Source: Candidatus Aminicenantota bacterium (GTDB taxonomy: Bacteria; Acidobacteriota; Aminicenantia; Aminicenantales; UBA4085). From it: a stretch of 64,000 nucleotides of DNA. A program made the position numbers and the translations under genes. The notes under the pieces are model-generated. The model had not been told where the DNA came from and did not search any database. It worked only from the letters and a program-made list of their open reading frames with translations. This document shows positions 1 to 7,444 of the stretch, piece after piece. The DNA lies in assembly GCA_003141555.1 (NCBI GenBank), contig PLMN01000009.1, positions 1 through 64,000 of the forward strand, in the 5' to 3' direction. Position 1 is the first letter of the stretch, and each line of letters starts with the position of its first letter.

Positions 1-2
1 CC

Positions 3-173
3 TGTTTGCCCGGAATGCGCATTTTTGCGGGACGAGGCGGTACGGCGGGCGGCTCTTGGGGTTCATTCGGCAACGACCTGCCAGCCAAGGCCCTTCTGAA
101 CGGAGAAAAGGTGCTAGTGCTGGACAAGGAATTCGGCCAAGAATACCGAGATATTGTCAAATGTTGTGTATGA
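3..173 (+). CDS. C-terminal part of an unidentified ORF, cut by window start
   Basis: An open frame enters from the left edge and stops with TGA at 171-173, giving about 56 visible residues. It has a Gly-rich stretch (AGRGGTAGGSWGSFGNDLP) followed by an ordinary hydrophilic tail ending in KCCV. An internal ATG lies at 15 without a convincing ribosome-binding site, so the start is probably outside the window. I do not recognise a family. It lies next to transposase debris and may itself be a fragment. Low confidence that it is a functional gene. Confidence 0.3.
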   Translation, partial: CLPGMRIFAGRGGTAGGSWGSFGNDLPAKALLNGEKVLVLDKEFGQEYRDIVKCCV

Positions 174-205
174 GCCGGGGTTGAGCATATCCCGTTGATC
201 CTTGT

Positions 206-412
206 TTAAGCCGCTTTTTCCATGATGCCGTCGGTGAACACGACGCCCCGAATCACATGAGCCAGCAGCTGCGCGCCATTCAACTTCCGCCAATGGCGCT
301 CGGCCTGTGTCGTCAGTTTAAAAACCATCATCAGCGTCGCCGCTCGCGAGCCGCAACCCTTCGTCTGTCGCGCCCGGTGCCGCACGTCAAGCGAGGCGAG
401 GACGGGAATCAT
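206..412 (-). pseudogene. C-terminal remnant of IS256-family transposase
   Basis: The 68 codons read RHRARQTKGCGSR, then MMVFKL, then a WRKLNG block and end near FTDGI. This is the order of the last 60 or so residues of IS256 (mutator-type) transposases, typically R-x-R-T-x-x-TKG-x-x-SR, a MVFKL helix, W-R-x-x-x-G and F-x-DGI. The DDE catalytic core (about 340 residues upstream in intact members) is absent: upstream sequence is the structured noncoding segment at 413-689, with no transposase frame. The piece is therefore a truncated relic. The family call comes from motif recognition, not a search. Confidence 0.7.
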
Positions 413-689
413 GTGACCGCGCCCCCCTCCCCGTGCGGTTGCCGTGGCACGGTGTTCCTTGGTCTCCGTGAAGGGCAGCTAGGCCGCTACCCGTGGGGCC
501 GGGCAGACCAAATCCCAGGTGTCTCCCTCCTTCTGCGGCCCTGACGACAACCATACCTTGTTACCGGGAGCAAGCCTTTATAGGGAGCATAGGGCGGCGC
601 GACTGATGACCCAGATGCCTCCCCAAAGGCTCTACGGTCGTCCAGGACGGGCTTTCGTGCGACCGCTATGCCTAGGTGACGCCCCCCAT
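413..689 (-). ncRNA. Candidate structured RNA, possibly HEARO/OMEGA-like
   Basis: No plausible protein lies here, yet the minus strand folds repeatedly. Visible pairings include GGGCC-GCAGA with TCTGC-CC-GGCCC, CCGTGC with GCACGG, CACGG with CCGTG, GGTCG with CGACC enclosing a CGTCC/GGACG hairpin, and GCCT with AGGC. The segment is bounded on the minus strand by GTGA (693-690) and ATGA (412-409). Length (about 277 nt), many nested helices, mobile-element surroundings and the G/ATGA flanks resemble HEARO RNAs, the guide RNAs of IsrB/IscB-type elements. No IsrB/IscB ORF is present, so it would be an orphan copy. Strand and family are inference; a decayed intron or IS piece is the main alternative. 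Confidence 0.4.
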
Positions 690-722
690 TCACTGTACGG
701 TTTCCGTGGGACGTGTCTAGGA
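413..722. repeat. Imperfect direct repeats flanking the structured segment
   Basis: Positions about 413-464 and 676-722 are imperfect copies in the same orientation. Both read GTGAC, a C-rich run, a (G/A)CGGTT(G/T)CCGTGG block and a G-ACG/GTGT-C stretch. A second short repeat, GACGGGAATC followed by (A/G)TGT, occurs at 401-413 and again near 731. The repeats may be the ends of two nested or tandem copies of one element. The rest of 690-900 shows no gene that I can support. Confidence 0.5.
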
Positions 723-900
723 AGCCGGGGACGGGAATCGTGTCCTAACCGGAGAGCAGACAGACCGCTCCTCCTGCCACCAAATCGGTGACAGATTGGT
801 GACATAAAATGCGTAATTTAGCCTACTCTTGCTAAATGGCGAGTAAAATTAATAACTACTAGGTGGCACGTAAATCAGGGGGAAAACGGGAAAATAGGGG

Positions 901-976
901 TGGTAGCGCTACGCGGATTCGAACCGCGGTCTGATGGCTGAGAACCACCCGTCCTGGGCCTCTAGACGATAGCGCC
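901..976 (-). tRNA. tRNA-Glu (anticodon CTC)
   Basis: The minus strand folds as a full cloverleaf of 76 nt with an encoded CCA end. The acceptor stem GGCGCTA pairs with TAGCGCT. The D arm starts GTCTAGAGGCCCAGGAC, typical of tRNA-Glu. The anticodon stem GGTGG/CCATC encloses the loop TTCTCAG, giving anticodon CTC. The T arm is CGCGG-TTCGAAT-CCGCG. A sigma-70-like promoter sits just upstream (987-1015). It decodes GAG, a frequent codon in this GC-rich genome. Confidence 0.95.
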
Positions 977-986
977 GCGATGGAAG

Positions 987-1015
987 AAAATAGCAGATAT
1001 CCCCTGAGAAGTCAA
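987..1015 (-). promoter_or_regulatory. sigma-70-type promoter of tRNA-Glu
   Basis: On the minus strand TTGACT (1015-1010) and TATTTT (992-987) are separated by 17 nt, and the mature tRNA begins 10 nt after the -10 box. This spacing fits a stable-RNA promoter with a very short leader. Confidence 0.7.
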
Positions 1016-1185
1016 CGATTTCTCCGCACTTTTTGCCCTCGATTCGTTTCAATTTTTTTGCCCAAGTTTCAGCGTAACTCAGCTTAAAAAACTTGTTGTT
1101 TATCACCGTCGGGGCTAATTTAAATAACGATATCTGGAATTGAAACAGTCTTTATGGTGAATTGGAAAGTCGCTGCAATTCGTTT

Positions 1186-2562
1186 TTAGTTCCGAGAACC
1201 CTGAATGTCGTGCTTATGGATTTTGGCATAAAGGGTTGTTCGAGAGATATTCAATATTCTTGAGGTTTTTTGAATGTTATTTTTATTTCTTTTCATAAGA
1301 TAAGTAATATATTCTTTTTCTAAATTCTCAAGCGTCGAGAAATTCTCTTTATCGAAAAATTCCGGGTGCGTGCCCGAGGCCGCATATTTTTTTAAATTAT
1401 CCGGCAAGTCGACGATGTCGATAAATTCCTTCTTGCAGTAGATCGCCGCGCTCTCGATGACATTATCCAACTCTCGGATATTCCCCGGCCAATCATATGT
1501 GAGAAATAATTTTTGGACTTCGCGCGACACCCCCTTGATCGGCTTGCCGAACTTTTTTGTATATTTTTCAAGAAAGTATCTTACGAGCAATGGCACATCT
1601 TCAAGCCTTTTTCTCAAGGGAGGAAGGCGAATCACGACCTTGCTCAACCTGTGAAAAAGGTCTTCTCGAAAAGTTCCCTTCTTGACTTCCTCTCTCAATT
1701 CCCGATTTGTCGCGACGATGACTCTGACATCAACGCTTTTCGTCTCCCCCGATCCCAAAGGCCTAAACTGATGAGTCTCTAAAACCCTCAAGAGCTTCGC
1801 TTGGATCGTAGGAGGGATGTCCCCTATCTCATCCAAGAAAATAATTCCTTCGTCCGCTTCCTCTAATAGGCCTCTCTTATTTTTATCGGCGCCGGTGAAG
1901 GCTCCTTTGACATAGCCAAAAAGCTCTGATTCAAATAGATTCTCTGGAATCGCCGTCGAATCGCAGACAATAAATCTCTTATTTTTTCCAGGACTCAATT
2001 TGTGAATGGCTTTAGCCACGAGCTCCTTGCCGGTACCCGTTTCCCCGACAATGAGCACCGTGGAAAAGTATTTGGCGATATTTTCAATAACCGAGAAAAC
2101 CTCGAGCATAAATGGGCTTTTCCCAACCATCCCCTGAAAAATGTAATTTTTCTCTAATTTCTTCTCAATGAAGTATGTCTCTCTCCTGAGGCTCCTCTTC
2201 TCATCCAGTCTCCTCAAAATGAGCTCCACCGTTTTCGCCTGGAGCGGCTTCATGAGATAGTCAGCGGCCCCAAGATTGATCCAGTCGATAATCTTCTCAG
2301 AGGCGGCCGGCATTCCCACGACGATCACCTCGATAATCGGGTCAAATGCTTTTATCAGCTTGAGGAGCTTAAAATCCCAACTCTCATCTCCTTCGGAATC
2401 GAGAATGACTATTTTTATGGCATTTTTTTCAATTATCCAAAAGATATTTTCTTCCTTTTTACAGAAATAAATATCGGAGGAGTCTTTCAGACTGATCGAT
2501 TTCAAGAAATTGAAAATTGAAGGCTCTTCACTAATAACTAAAAAATTCGACTTATTTTCCAT
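1186..2562 (-). CDS. sigma-54-dependent response regulator (NtrC family)
   Basis: This 458-residue protein would activate RNA polymerase carrying sigma-54. Residues 1-120 form a receiver-like domain with a candidate phospho-acceptor Asp55 (VILDSEGD) and Lys105 (LMKPL). Residues about 145-380 are the AAA+ domain with Walker A GETGTGKE (173-180), the sigma-54 loop GAFTGA (220-225) and Walker B IIFLDEIGD (240-248). The end carries a Fis-type helix-turn-helix (about 425-450, SRILNISRTTLYAKIH). No sensor kinase is adjacent. Base composition is much more AT-rich than the other genes here and codon use is Ile/Lys/Phe-heavy, which suggests transfer together with the nearby tRNA and IS debris. Its target promoters are not apparent. 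The start has no strong ribosome-binding site. Confidence 0.93.
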   Translation of the reverse strand: MENKSNFLVISEEPSIFNFLKSISLKDSSDIYFCKKEENIFWIIEKNAIKIVILDSEGDESWDFKLLKLIKAFDPIIEVIVVGMPAASEKIIDWINLGAADYLMKPLQAKTVELILRRLDEKRSLRRETYFIEKKLEKNYIFQGMVGKSPFMLEVFSVIENIAKYFSTVLIVGETGTGKELVAKAIHKLSPGKNKRFIVCDSTAIPENLFESELFGYVKGAFTGADKNKRGLLEEADEGIIFLDEIGDIPPTIQAKLLRVLETHQFRPLGSGETKSVDVRVIVATNRELREEVKKGTFREDLFHRLSKVVIRLPPLRKRLEDVPLLVRYFLEKYTKKFGKPIKGVSREVQKLFLTYDWPGNIRELDNVIESAAIYCKKEFIDIVDLPDNLKKYAASGTHPEFFDKENFSTLENLEKEYITYLMKRNKNNIQKTSRILNISRTTLYAKIHKHDIQGSRN

Positions 2563-2600
2563 CTTTTTTGAACCGCCCCATCTTTTTTAAGCTTGTTCGA

Positions 2601-2629
2601 ATTTTGAACTGCTTTAAAGATATTGTCAA
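2601..2629 (-). promoter_or_regulatory. Probable promoter of the sigma-54 regulator gene
   Basis: Minus-strand TTGACA (2629-2624) is followed after 17 nt by CAAAAT (2606-2601), about 40 nt before the start codon at 2562. The -35 is perfect; the -10 matches four of six positions. The region around it (2563-2650) is AT-rich. Confidence 0.45.
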
Positions 2630-2751
2630 GAGTACGTTATCTAAATTCGCGCCGATCTATATTGAAAAGCAGGCCCTGGTGAAAAAGCGAAGGGGCGGGC
2701 CGGAACGAAAATCGACGGGCCTCGAAGGCGGCCCCGACGGGCGCAGCCCCC

Positions 2752-3201
2752 TTACTTGCGGAACTCGCGGTAGGCGAAGACCGGGCAGTGGGCCAGGCGG
2801 ATGACCTTTTCCGCCACCGAACCGAGGACGAGATGGTGCCAGCCCGAGTGGCCGTGGGTGGCGATGACGATCAGGTCCGTCTTCTCGTCCTCCGCGGTGC
2901 GAACGATCTCCCGGGCGGCGCCGCCGTGACCGACTTCGGCCGTGACCTTGACGGTCTTGGGGATTCGCGAAGCGATGATCGCCTGGAGCTTCTCTTCCGA
3001 ATCCTTGTGGACGAGGCGCTCGAATTCGGGGATCTCGAACGAGATGTTGGGATCCGCCGGGGCCGGGGGAAGCACGGGCAGGACGTAGAGCACCTTGATT
3101 TCCGCCTGGAAGATGGCGGCCAGGTCGACGGCGTAGTCCAATCCCTTGAGGGAGGCTTCGCTGAAATCCGTGGGGCAGAGGATTTTTTTGATCGTCAACA
3201 T
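2752..3201 (-). CDS. Universal stress protein, UspA family
   Basis: A 149-residue single-domain Usp protein. It begins MLTIKKILCPTDFSEAS, the usual beta1 strand with Asp in the nucleotide pocket, and ends with THGHSGWHHLVLGSVAEKV, matching the G-2X-G-9X-G(S/T) ATP-binding motif (with a shorter central spacing), then CPVFAYR. Such cytoplasmic proteins bind ATP and respond to starvation or stress; the exact role is unknown. I chose the ATG at 3201 because GAAAGGAT lies just upstream. An earlier in-frame ATG at 3246 would add a non-homologous leader. It is transcribed away from the HAD phosphatase gene, and the two promoters share their -35 block. Confidence 0.9.
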   Translation of the reverse strand: MLTIKKILCPTDFSEASLKGLDYAVDLAAIFQAEIKVLYVLPVLPPAPADPNISFEIPEFERLVHKDSEEKLQAIIASRIPKTVKVTAEVGHGGAAREIVRTAEDEKTDLIVIATHGHSGWHHLVLGSVAEKVIRLAHCPVFAYREFRK

Positions 3202-3247
3202 GTTGGATCCTTTCTTCGCCGCATCACGTCGCGGAATGGAAGGCAAA

Positions 3248-3276
3248 CTTTAACACAGGCCAAAAAACGTTGTCAA
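3248..3276 (-). promoter_or_regulatory. Promoter of the uspA-like gene, -35 shared with divergent gene
   Basis: On the minus strand TTGACA (3276-3271) and TTAAAG (3253-3248) are 17 nt apart. The -35 overlaps by five bases the plus-strand TTGTCA (3270-3275) that serves the phosphatase gene, so only one polymerase could occupy the region at a time. Confidence 0.5.
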
Positions 3277-3300
3277 TGCGAGGCCGCGATCGGGTAAAAT
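3270..3300 (+). promoter_or_regulatory. Probable promoter of the HAD phosphatase gene
   Basis: TTGTCA (3270-3275) and TAAAAT (3295-3300) are 19 nt apart, with the start codon at 3317. The spacer is long, but the same 19-nt arrangement recurs in front of nagB. Confidence 0.4.
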
Positions 3301-3316
3301 GCAGGCGGAGCTATTC

Positions 3317-3973
3317 ATGCCTTATCGCGCCGTGGTCTTCGACCTCGACGGCACGCTCCTCGACACGATCGAGGACCTGGCCGATTCGATGAACGCCGCC
3401 CTGGCCCGGATGGGTCACCCGGCCCGGACCGTCGCCGAATGCAAGCTGCTCGTCGGGGACGGGCTGGAAGCCTACATCCGCCGGGCGCTCCCGTCGGCGG
3501 CCGCGGGGGATCCCCGCGAGCGGGCCCGCCTCGGGGAGTTGATGCAAGCCGAATACGCCGTGCGGAACTCGCGGAAGACCCGCCCCTACCCGGGCGTGCC
3601 CGAGCTGCTCGACGCCCTCACCGCCCGCCGCATCCCCATGGCCGTCCTTTCGAACAAGCCCCAGGATTCGACGCTCATCCTCATCCGCCATTACTTCTCG
3701 CGCTGGAGCTTCACGCCCGTGTTCGGCGCCCGCGACACGGCTCCGGTCAAGCCCGATCCCGCCGGGGCGCTCGAGATCGCGGCCCTCCTCGGCATCGCCC
3801 CCCCGGAATTCGCTTACGTCGGCGACACGAACACCGACATGCGGACCGCCTGCGCGGCGGGGATGTTCCCCGTCGGGGCCCTGTGGGGCTTCCGGACGGC
3901 CGAGGAGCTCCGGGCGAACGGCGCCCGGGTCCTGCTGGAGGCGCCCCTCGATCTCCTCCCGATCCTGGGCTAG
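3317..3973 (+). CDS. gph: HAD-superfamily hydrolase, phosphoglycolate phosphatase-like
   Basis: A 218-residue haloacid-dehalogenase phosphatase. Motif I is FDLDGTLLDT (residues 8-17), with the nucleophilic Asp and the acid/base Asp two residues on. Motif II is VLSNKP, and motif III/IV is VKPDP ... YVGDTNTDM. A helical cap lies between motif I and II, as in Gph, which dephosphorylates 2-phosphoglycolate; other small phosphorylated metabolites are equally possible. The ATG at 3317 is preferred over the ATG at 3299 because GGCGGAG lies upstream at good spacing and the protein then starts MPYRAVVFDLDG. Its end overlaps the convergent fucose isomerase gene by 4 nt. Confidence 0.85.
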   Translation: MPYRAVVFDLDGTLLDTIEDLADSMNAALARMGHPARTVAECKLLVGDGLEAYIRRALPSAAAGDPRERARLGELMQAEYAVRNSRKTRPYPGVPELLDALTARRIPMAVLSNKPQDSTLILIRHYFSRWSFTPVFGARDTAPVKPDPAGALEIAALLGIAPPEFAYVGDTNTDMRTACAAGMFPVGALWGFRTAEELRANGARVLLEAPLDLLPILG

Positions 3974-5712
3974 CCGCGCCCCGCGAGGCGCATCTTGGAC
4001 GCGATCTCGCCGCCGTTGAGGCGCCAGAGCATGGGCTCGGCCCGGTCGATCCCCTCCTGGAATTCCGGCGTGTTCTCCCAGCGTCGGTTCAAGACCAGGG
4101 CGTAGTCCGAGAAATGCTGCCAACGGCGGCGGGGAAGATCCATGACCATGTGGAGATGGTTGGCCGGGATGCCCATCTTGGCCGAGCTCGCCGGGACGTT
4201 GTCGAACGTCAGGAAGGTGTGCGGCCAGGAATAATCCGAGGCGTGGCAGACCCGCTCGGTCAGCGACGGGGGAAGGGCCTGGGTTTCGGCCTCATCCTGG
4301 ATCATGGTGAACATGCCCGACAGATCGGAATAGGCCAGCCGGCCGGCCATGCCCCGGATGCCCCGTGGCGAGACGAACCCCACCGAGAACCCCCGGCCGG
4401 GGAAATATGATTCGACCGCATTGAAGAGGTAGGCCTTTTCGGCATAGTCTAATGAGGCGCTCCCGGAGTTGTTGCCCTCGATGAAGCCGCGCCGCATCCA
4501 CGGCTCGCCGCGGAGCGCCTCGGCGTCGAGGCGGAGCTCCTCGACGTTGCGGAGGATCTCCCAGGGCTCGTAGACCTTGCGGAAATCCATGAAGAGCGTC
4601 GGGCGGCCGCCCGAGAGGTAATTATAGAGGAGCATCGTCAGCAGGCCCTGGACGTCGTTTTCCGTCGCGAACGGGATGACGGGCTTCCTGCCGGTATGAT
4701 CCTCGCTCGAGTTGAAGAGGGTCTCGGCGATGTCGGCCGTGCAGAGCGGGAGCCCCCGGCGGTCGGATCCCCAAGCCAGCTGGTTGGTCCACCCGCCTCC
4801 GACCGCGCCGAGGTCGCGCATGGCATTCCGGAGGATGAGGTAGAGGGCCAGCCCGTCGTCGAGCATCCGCCGATCCCGCGCGGAGAGCGCCGGAGGCCGG
4901 ACGGCGCCGCTCGTGTAGACGGGCAGCCGCCGCCGGGAGATCTCCTCGGCGTTATGGAAGATGCGGTCCTTGAACTTGACGTTCACGACCCAGTCGCGCA
5001 GCGCCGCAAGCTCGTTCGGATCGTAGCCGCCCTTCTTGCGAAGCATGTCGGCGAACAGCTTCATCGATTCGCGGGTGGACTCGAGGCCGAAGAAACGGCG
5101 GGCGGCATGGACATGGTTCAGGGCGGTCTCCATCTGCATGGAATCGGTGTCGGCGGAGAGGTAGCGCTTTCCGCGGAGGGCGGCCGCCGTCAGGACGGCA
5201 TAGCCGAGGTCGGCGATCTCGTCCCGCGTCTTTTGGTCGTACTCCGGCGTCAAGCCCGTCTCGGGCGTCGTCCCGATGATCATCGGGCAGAGCCTCCCGG
5301 TTTGGGCGAAGGCCCCGACGAGGGCATCGATTCCCACAACCCCCGGCTTGGGAGCGTTGTTCCCGCCGACGCAGGCCAGGGGCAGACTCGGAGGAAAGTG
5401 GGCCGTGAGGGCCATGGCCGTCTTTCCCGGGAAAAACCACGTGTCGGGAACCATGAACAGGGCCTCGGCTCCCGCGGCTTTCAGCTCGCGGGCTCCCTGG
5501 TCGGCCGTAATCTCGTTGTCCACGAGGCGGGAACAGCTGAACACGTTGGGCCGCGAGCCGTCGGGCAGGCGGAGGACGTCGGAGAGCAGGCGGGCGGTCA
5601 TGGCCCCCAGATTAAAGGCTCGCGTCCGGGATTCCTCGTCGATCCGCGGATCGCAGGGCACGAAAACGCCAAGAGTGACGGCTCCTGGCAGGTGTTTTCT
5701 GATGAACGGCAT
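3970..5712 (-). CDS. L-fucose isomerase family protein
   Basis: A 580-residue cytoplasmic ketol-isomerase related to E. coli FucI (591 residues), which converts L-fucose to L-fuculose and also accepts D-arabinose. The signature TAEALLNSS...ATEND of FucI appears as ADIAETLFNSSEDHTG then FATENDVQG, placing the catalytic/metal Glu at 351; the partner Asp is 376 in FMDFRKVYE, 25 residues later (24 in E. coli). YLSADTDSMQM matches the YLS-x-x-x-x-SM motif, and NHLHMVMD near the end may supply the metal His. Overall divergence is high, so a different aldose cannot be excluded. It follows murJ by 25 nt on the same strand with a strong AAAGGAGGGAG site. It fits the four fucosidase genes in the window. 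Confidence 0.8.
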   Translation of the reverse strand: MPFIRKHLPGAVTLGVFVPCDPRIDEESRTRAFNLGAMTARLLSDVLRLPDGSRPNVFSCSRLVDNEITADQGARELKAAGAEALFMVPDTWFFPGKTAMALTAHFPPSLPLACVGGNNAPKPGVVGIDALVGAFAQTGRLCPMIIGTTPETGLTPEYDQKTRDEIADLGYAVLTAAALRGKRYLSADTDSMQMETALNHVHAARRFFGLESTRESMKLFADMLRKKGGYDPNELAALRDWVVNVKFKDRIFHNAEEISRRRLPVYTSGAVRPPALSARDRRMLDDGLALYLILRNAMRDLGAVGGGWTNQLAWGSDRRGLPLCTADIAETLFNSSEDHTGRKPVIPFATENDVQGLLTMLLYNYLSGGRPTLFMDFRKVYEPWEILRNVEELRLDAEALRGEPWMRRGFIEGNNSGSASLDYAEKAYLFNAVESYFPGRGFSVGFVSPRGIRGMAGRLAYSDLSGMFTMIQDEAETQALPPSLTERVCHASDYSWPHTFLTFDNVPASSAKMGIPANHLHMVMDLPRRRWQHFSDYALVLNRRWENTPEFQEGIDRAEPMLWRLNGGEIASKMRLAGRG

Positions 5713-5718
5713 GGCTCC

Positions 5719-5731
5719 CTCCTTTCAGGAG
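5719..5731 (-). promoter_or_regulatory. Small hairpin over the fucose isomerase ribosome-binding site
   Basis: On the minus strand CTCCT-GAA-AGGAG forms a 5-bp stem whose 3' arm is the Shine-Dalgarno sequence of the gene starting at 5712. It could lower translation relative to the upstream murJ frame unless ribosomes coming from murJ open it. The effect is inferred. Confidence 0.35.
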
Positions 5732-5737
5732 TTTTAT

Positions 5738-7303
5738 CTAGCGCTTGATGAATCTTTGAACGTAAGACCGGATTTCGCCGACGCCCAGGATTAGGGCGAT
5801 GCCATAAAACACCGGAAGCCCGACGGCCGAACCGAAGGCGACGCCCGCGAGCTTGGCCGCGTAGATCCCGATGGCAGGCCGGAAAATGGGCAGCGCGGCC
5901 TGGAAAATTCCATAGGCGGCAGCCCCGCCGGCGGCCGAGGCGACCGCCAGCCGGAGGGCGTAAACCGCCAGCCCGCCGAGGGGAAATGCCCCGATTTTCC
6001 GGGGCAGCCTGAAAAAGAGGATCGTGATATTGACGACGGCCGCGATCGACACCGAGAGCGGGAACGCCCGGTAGCCCAGGACGTTCATCAGCGACAGGTT
6101 GAGGGCCAGGTTGACGGCGACCGAGGCGAAGCTAGCCAGCATGGGCGAGCGCGCGTCCTTGTGAGCATAGAAGACGCCGGCCACGTTGCGGAGGATGGAG
6201 ACAAAGGGCACGCCCATCATGTAGAGGACCAGGATCGAGGCGGTCGCGGCGGTGTCCGCCGCCTTGAACCGGCCGTGTTCGTAAATGAGCGACGTGATCG
6301 GGCTGGCCAGGAAGGCGATCAGGGCCGACGTCGGGATCGTCAGGAACAGGACCATCTTCAGCGAATCGTTGAGCGTCGGGGCGATTTTCTCCCGGGCGCC
6401 GTCCGCGATCATCCGGGCGAACGTCGGCAGGGCGACCGTTCCGACGGCGATGCCGAACATGCCCAGGGGAAGGTGCATGATCCGGAACGCATAGTTCAGC
6501 CAGGAGATGCTTCCTTCCTGCAGCCGGGTGATCAGCATGGTGTTGACCAGGACGTTGATCCGCTCCCCGGACAGTCCGATAACGACCGGCACGAAGAGGG
6601 CCATCGCCCGCAGGAATTCGGGATTGCGGAAATTGAGATAGAACTTATAGTGGAACCCTTTCTGAAAAAGGCGCGGCACCTGGGCGGCGAACTGCATCAG
6701 CCCGCCGATCGTCACGCCCAGGGCCAGACCGTAGATGGGGTTTGTCCCACGGCTCGTGAAATAGGCGAACAGGGCGATGGGAGTCAGGATCGAGAAGACG
6801 TTGAAAAAGGAGGGAGCGAGCGACGGGACGAAGAACGCCCCTTCGGTGTTGAGGTAGCTCATCGCCCAGGCGCCCAGGGCGATGAAGAGCAGGAACGGGA
6901 AGATGACCGCCGTCAGGCTGCCGGTCAGCTCGACCTTGCCCGGGACGGCCTTGAAGCCGAAGGCGATGAACCGGGCCAGCCAGGGCGAAAGGAAGATTCC
7001 GAGGATGGATACCGCCCCGACGACGAGGAAGAGCGCGTTGAAGATGTTGGAGGCAAACAGGTTCTGGGCGTCCTTGCTTTTGGCCTTCTCGGAGGTCAGG
7101 ACGGGCACGAAGGCCGCCGACAGGGCGTTTTCGGCGAAGAGGTCCCTCAGGAAGTTTGGGATGCGGAACGCGGCATTGAACGCGTCCATGGCGAATCCCG
7201 CGCCGAAGAGGTGGCTTTGGACCGCTTCCCGGACGAGGCCCATCACCCGGCTGATCGCCGTCCCGATGGTGAAGGACCGGACGCCCTTCGCGATATCCGC
7301 CAT
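5738..7303 (-). CDS. murJ: Lipid II flippase MurJ (MviN family)
   Basis: A 521-residue polytopic membrane protein of the MOP superfamily. After a short basic N-terminus (MADIAKGVRSFTIGTAISR) come about 14 hydrophobic segments. Family hallmarks include the N-terminal GLVREAVQSHLFG and DAFNAAFRIPNFLRDLFAENALSAAFVP segment, which is highly diagnostic. MurJ moves lipid-linked peptidoglycan precursor across the inner membrane. The ATG at 7303 has AAGGCGG upstream; the longer frame from 7357 adds non-family residues. It is the first gene of a pair with the fucose isomerase gene, an unusual pairing of cell-wall and sugar catabolism. Confidence 0.94.
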   Translation of the reverse strand: MADIAKGVRSFTIGTAISRVMGLVREAVQSHLFGAGFAMDAFNAAFRIPNFLRDLFAENALSAAFVPVLTSEKAKSKDAQNLFASNIFNALFLVVGAVSILGIFLSPWLARFIAFGFKAVPGKVELTGSLTAVIFPFLLFIALGAWAMSYLNTEGAFFVPSLAPSFFNVFSILTPIALFAYFTSRGTNPIYGLALGVTIGGLMQFAAQVPRLFQKGFHYKFYLNFRNPEFLRAMALFVPVVIGLSGERINVLVNTMLITRLQEGSISWLNYAFRIMHLPLGMFGIAVGTVALPTFARMIADGAREKIAPTLNDSLKMVLFLTIPTSALIAFLASPITSLIYEHGRFKAADTAATASILVLYMMGVPFVSILRNVAGVFYAHKDARSPMLASFASVAVNLALNLSLMNVLGYRAFPLSVSIAAVVNITILFFRLPRKIGAFPLGGLAVYALRLAVASAAGGAAAYGIFQAALPIFRPAIGIYAAKLAGVAFGSAVGLPVFYGIALILGVGEIRSYVQRFIKR

Positions 7304-7327
7304 GAATGTGCCGCCTTTCGCCCTGGG

Positions 7328-7357
7328 AGTATCGCATACGCCCCCAGATGTTGTCAA
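7328..7357 (-). promoter_or_regulatory. Probable promoter of murJ
   Basis: Minus-strand TTGACA (7357-7352) and GATACT (7333-7328) are 18 nt apart, about 25 nt upstream of the chosen start. The perfect -35 supports the call. Confidence 0.5.
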
Positions 7358-7420
7358 AATGGCCCTCCACGCCTCGCCCGGCTTGCGGGCCAGCCCTCGG
7401 CCATGAGGAAAAAAGGGAGG

Positions 7421-7444
7421 AAAAAGGGGACGGTTCTATTTTTT
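7421..7444 (+). repeat. REP-like half element
   Basis: An A-run, GGGGACGGTTCTA and a T-run form a block of the type found in REP-like repeats mobilised by Y1 (RAYT) transposases. No inverted partner is visible nearby, so it looks like half of a palindrome such as those at 33330 and 40744. It lies behind the GH38 gene. Confidence 0.4.

Noticed and set aside
852-890. A TGGCAC sequence near 862 considered as a -24 element of a sigma-54 promoter
   Set aside because: The required GC-containing -12 element (TTGC) is not found at the right spacing.
3311-4410. Long open frames antisense to and overlapping the phosphatase gene (e.g. 3311-4123 minus, 3439-4410 plus)
   Set aside because: They are Arg/Gly/Pro-rich shadow frames caused by high GC at third positions; no ribosome-binding site or family motif.
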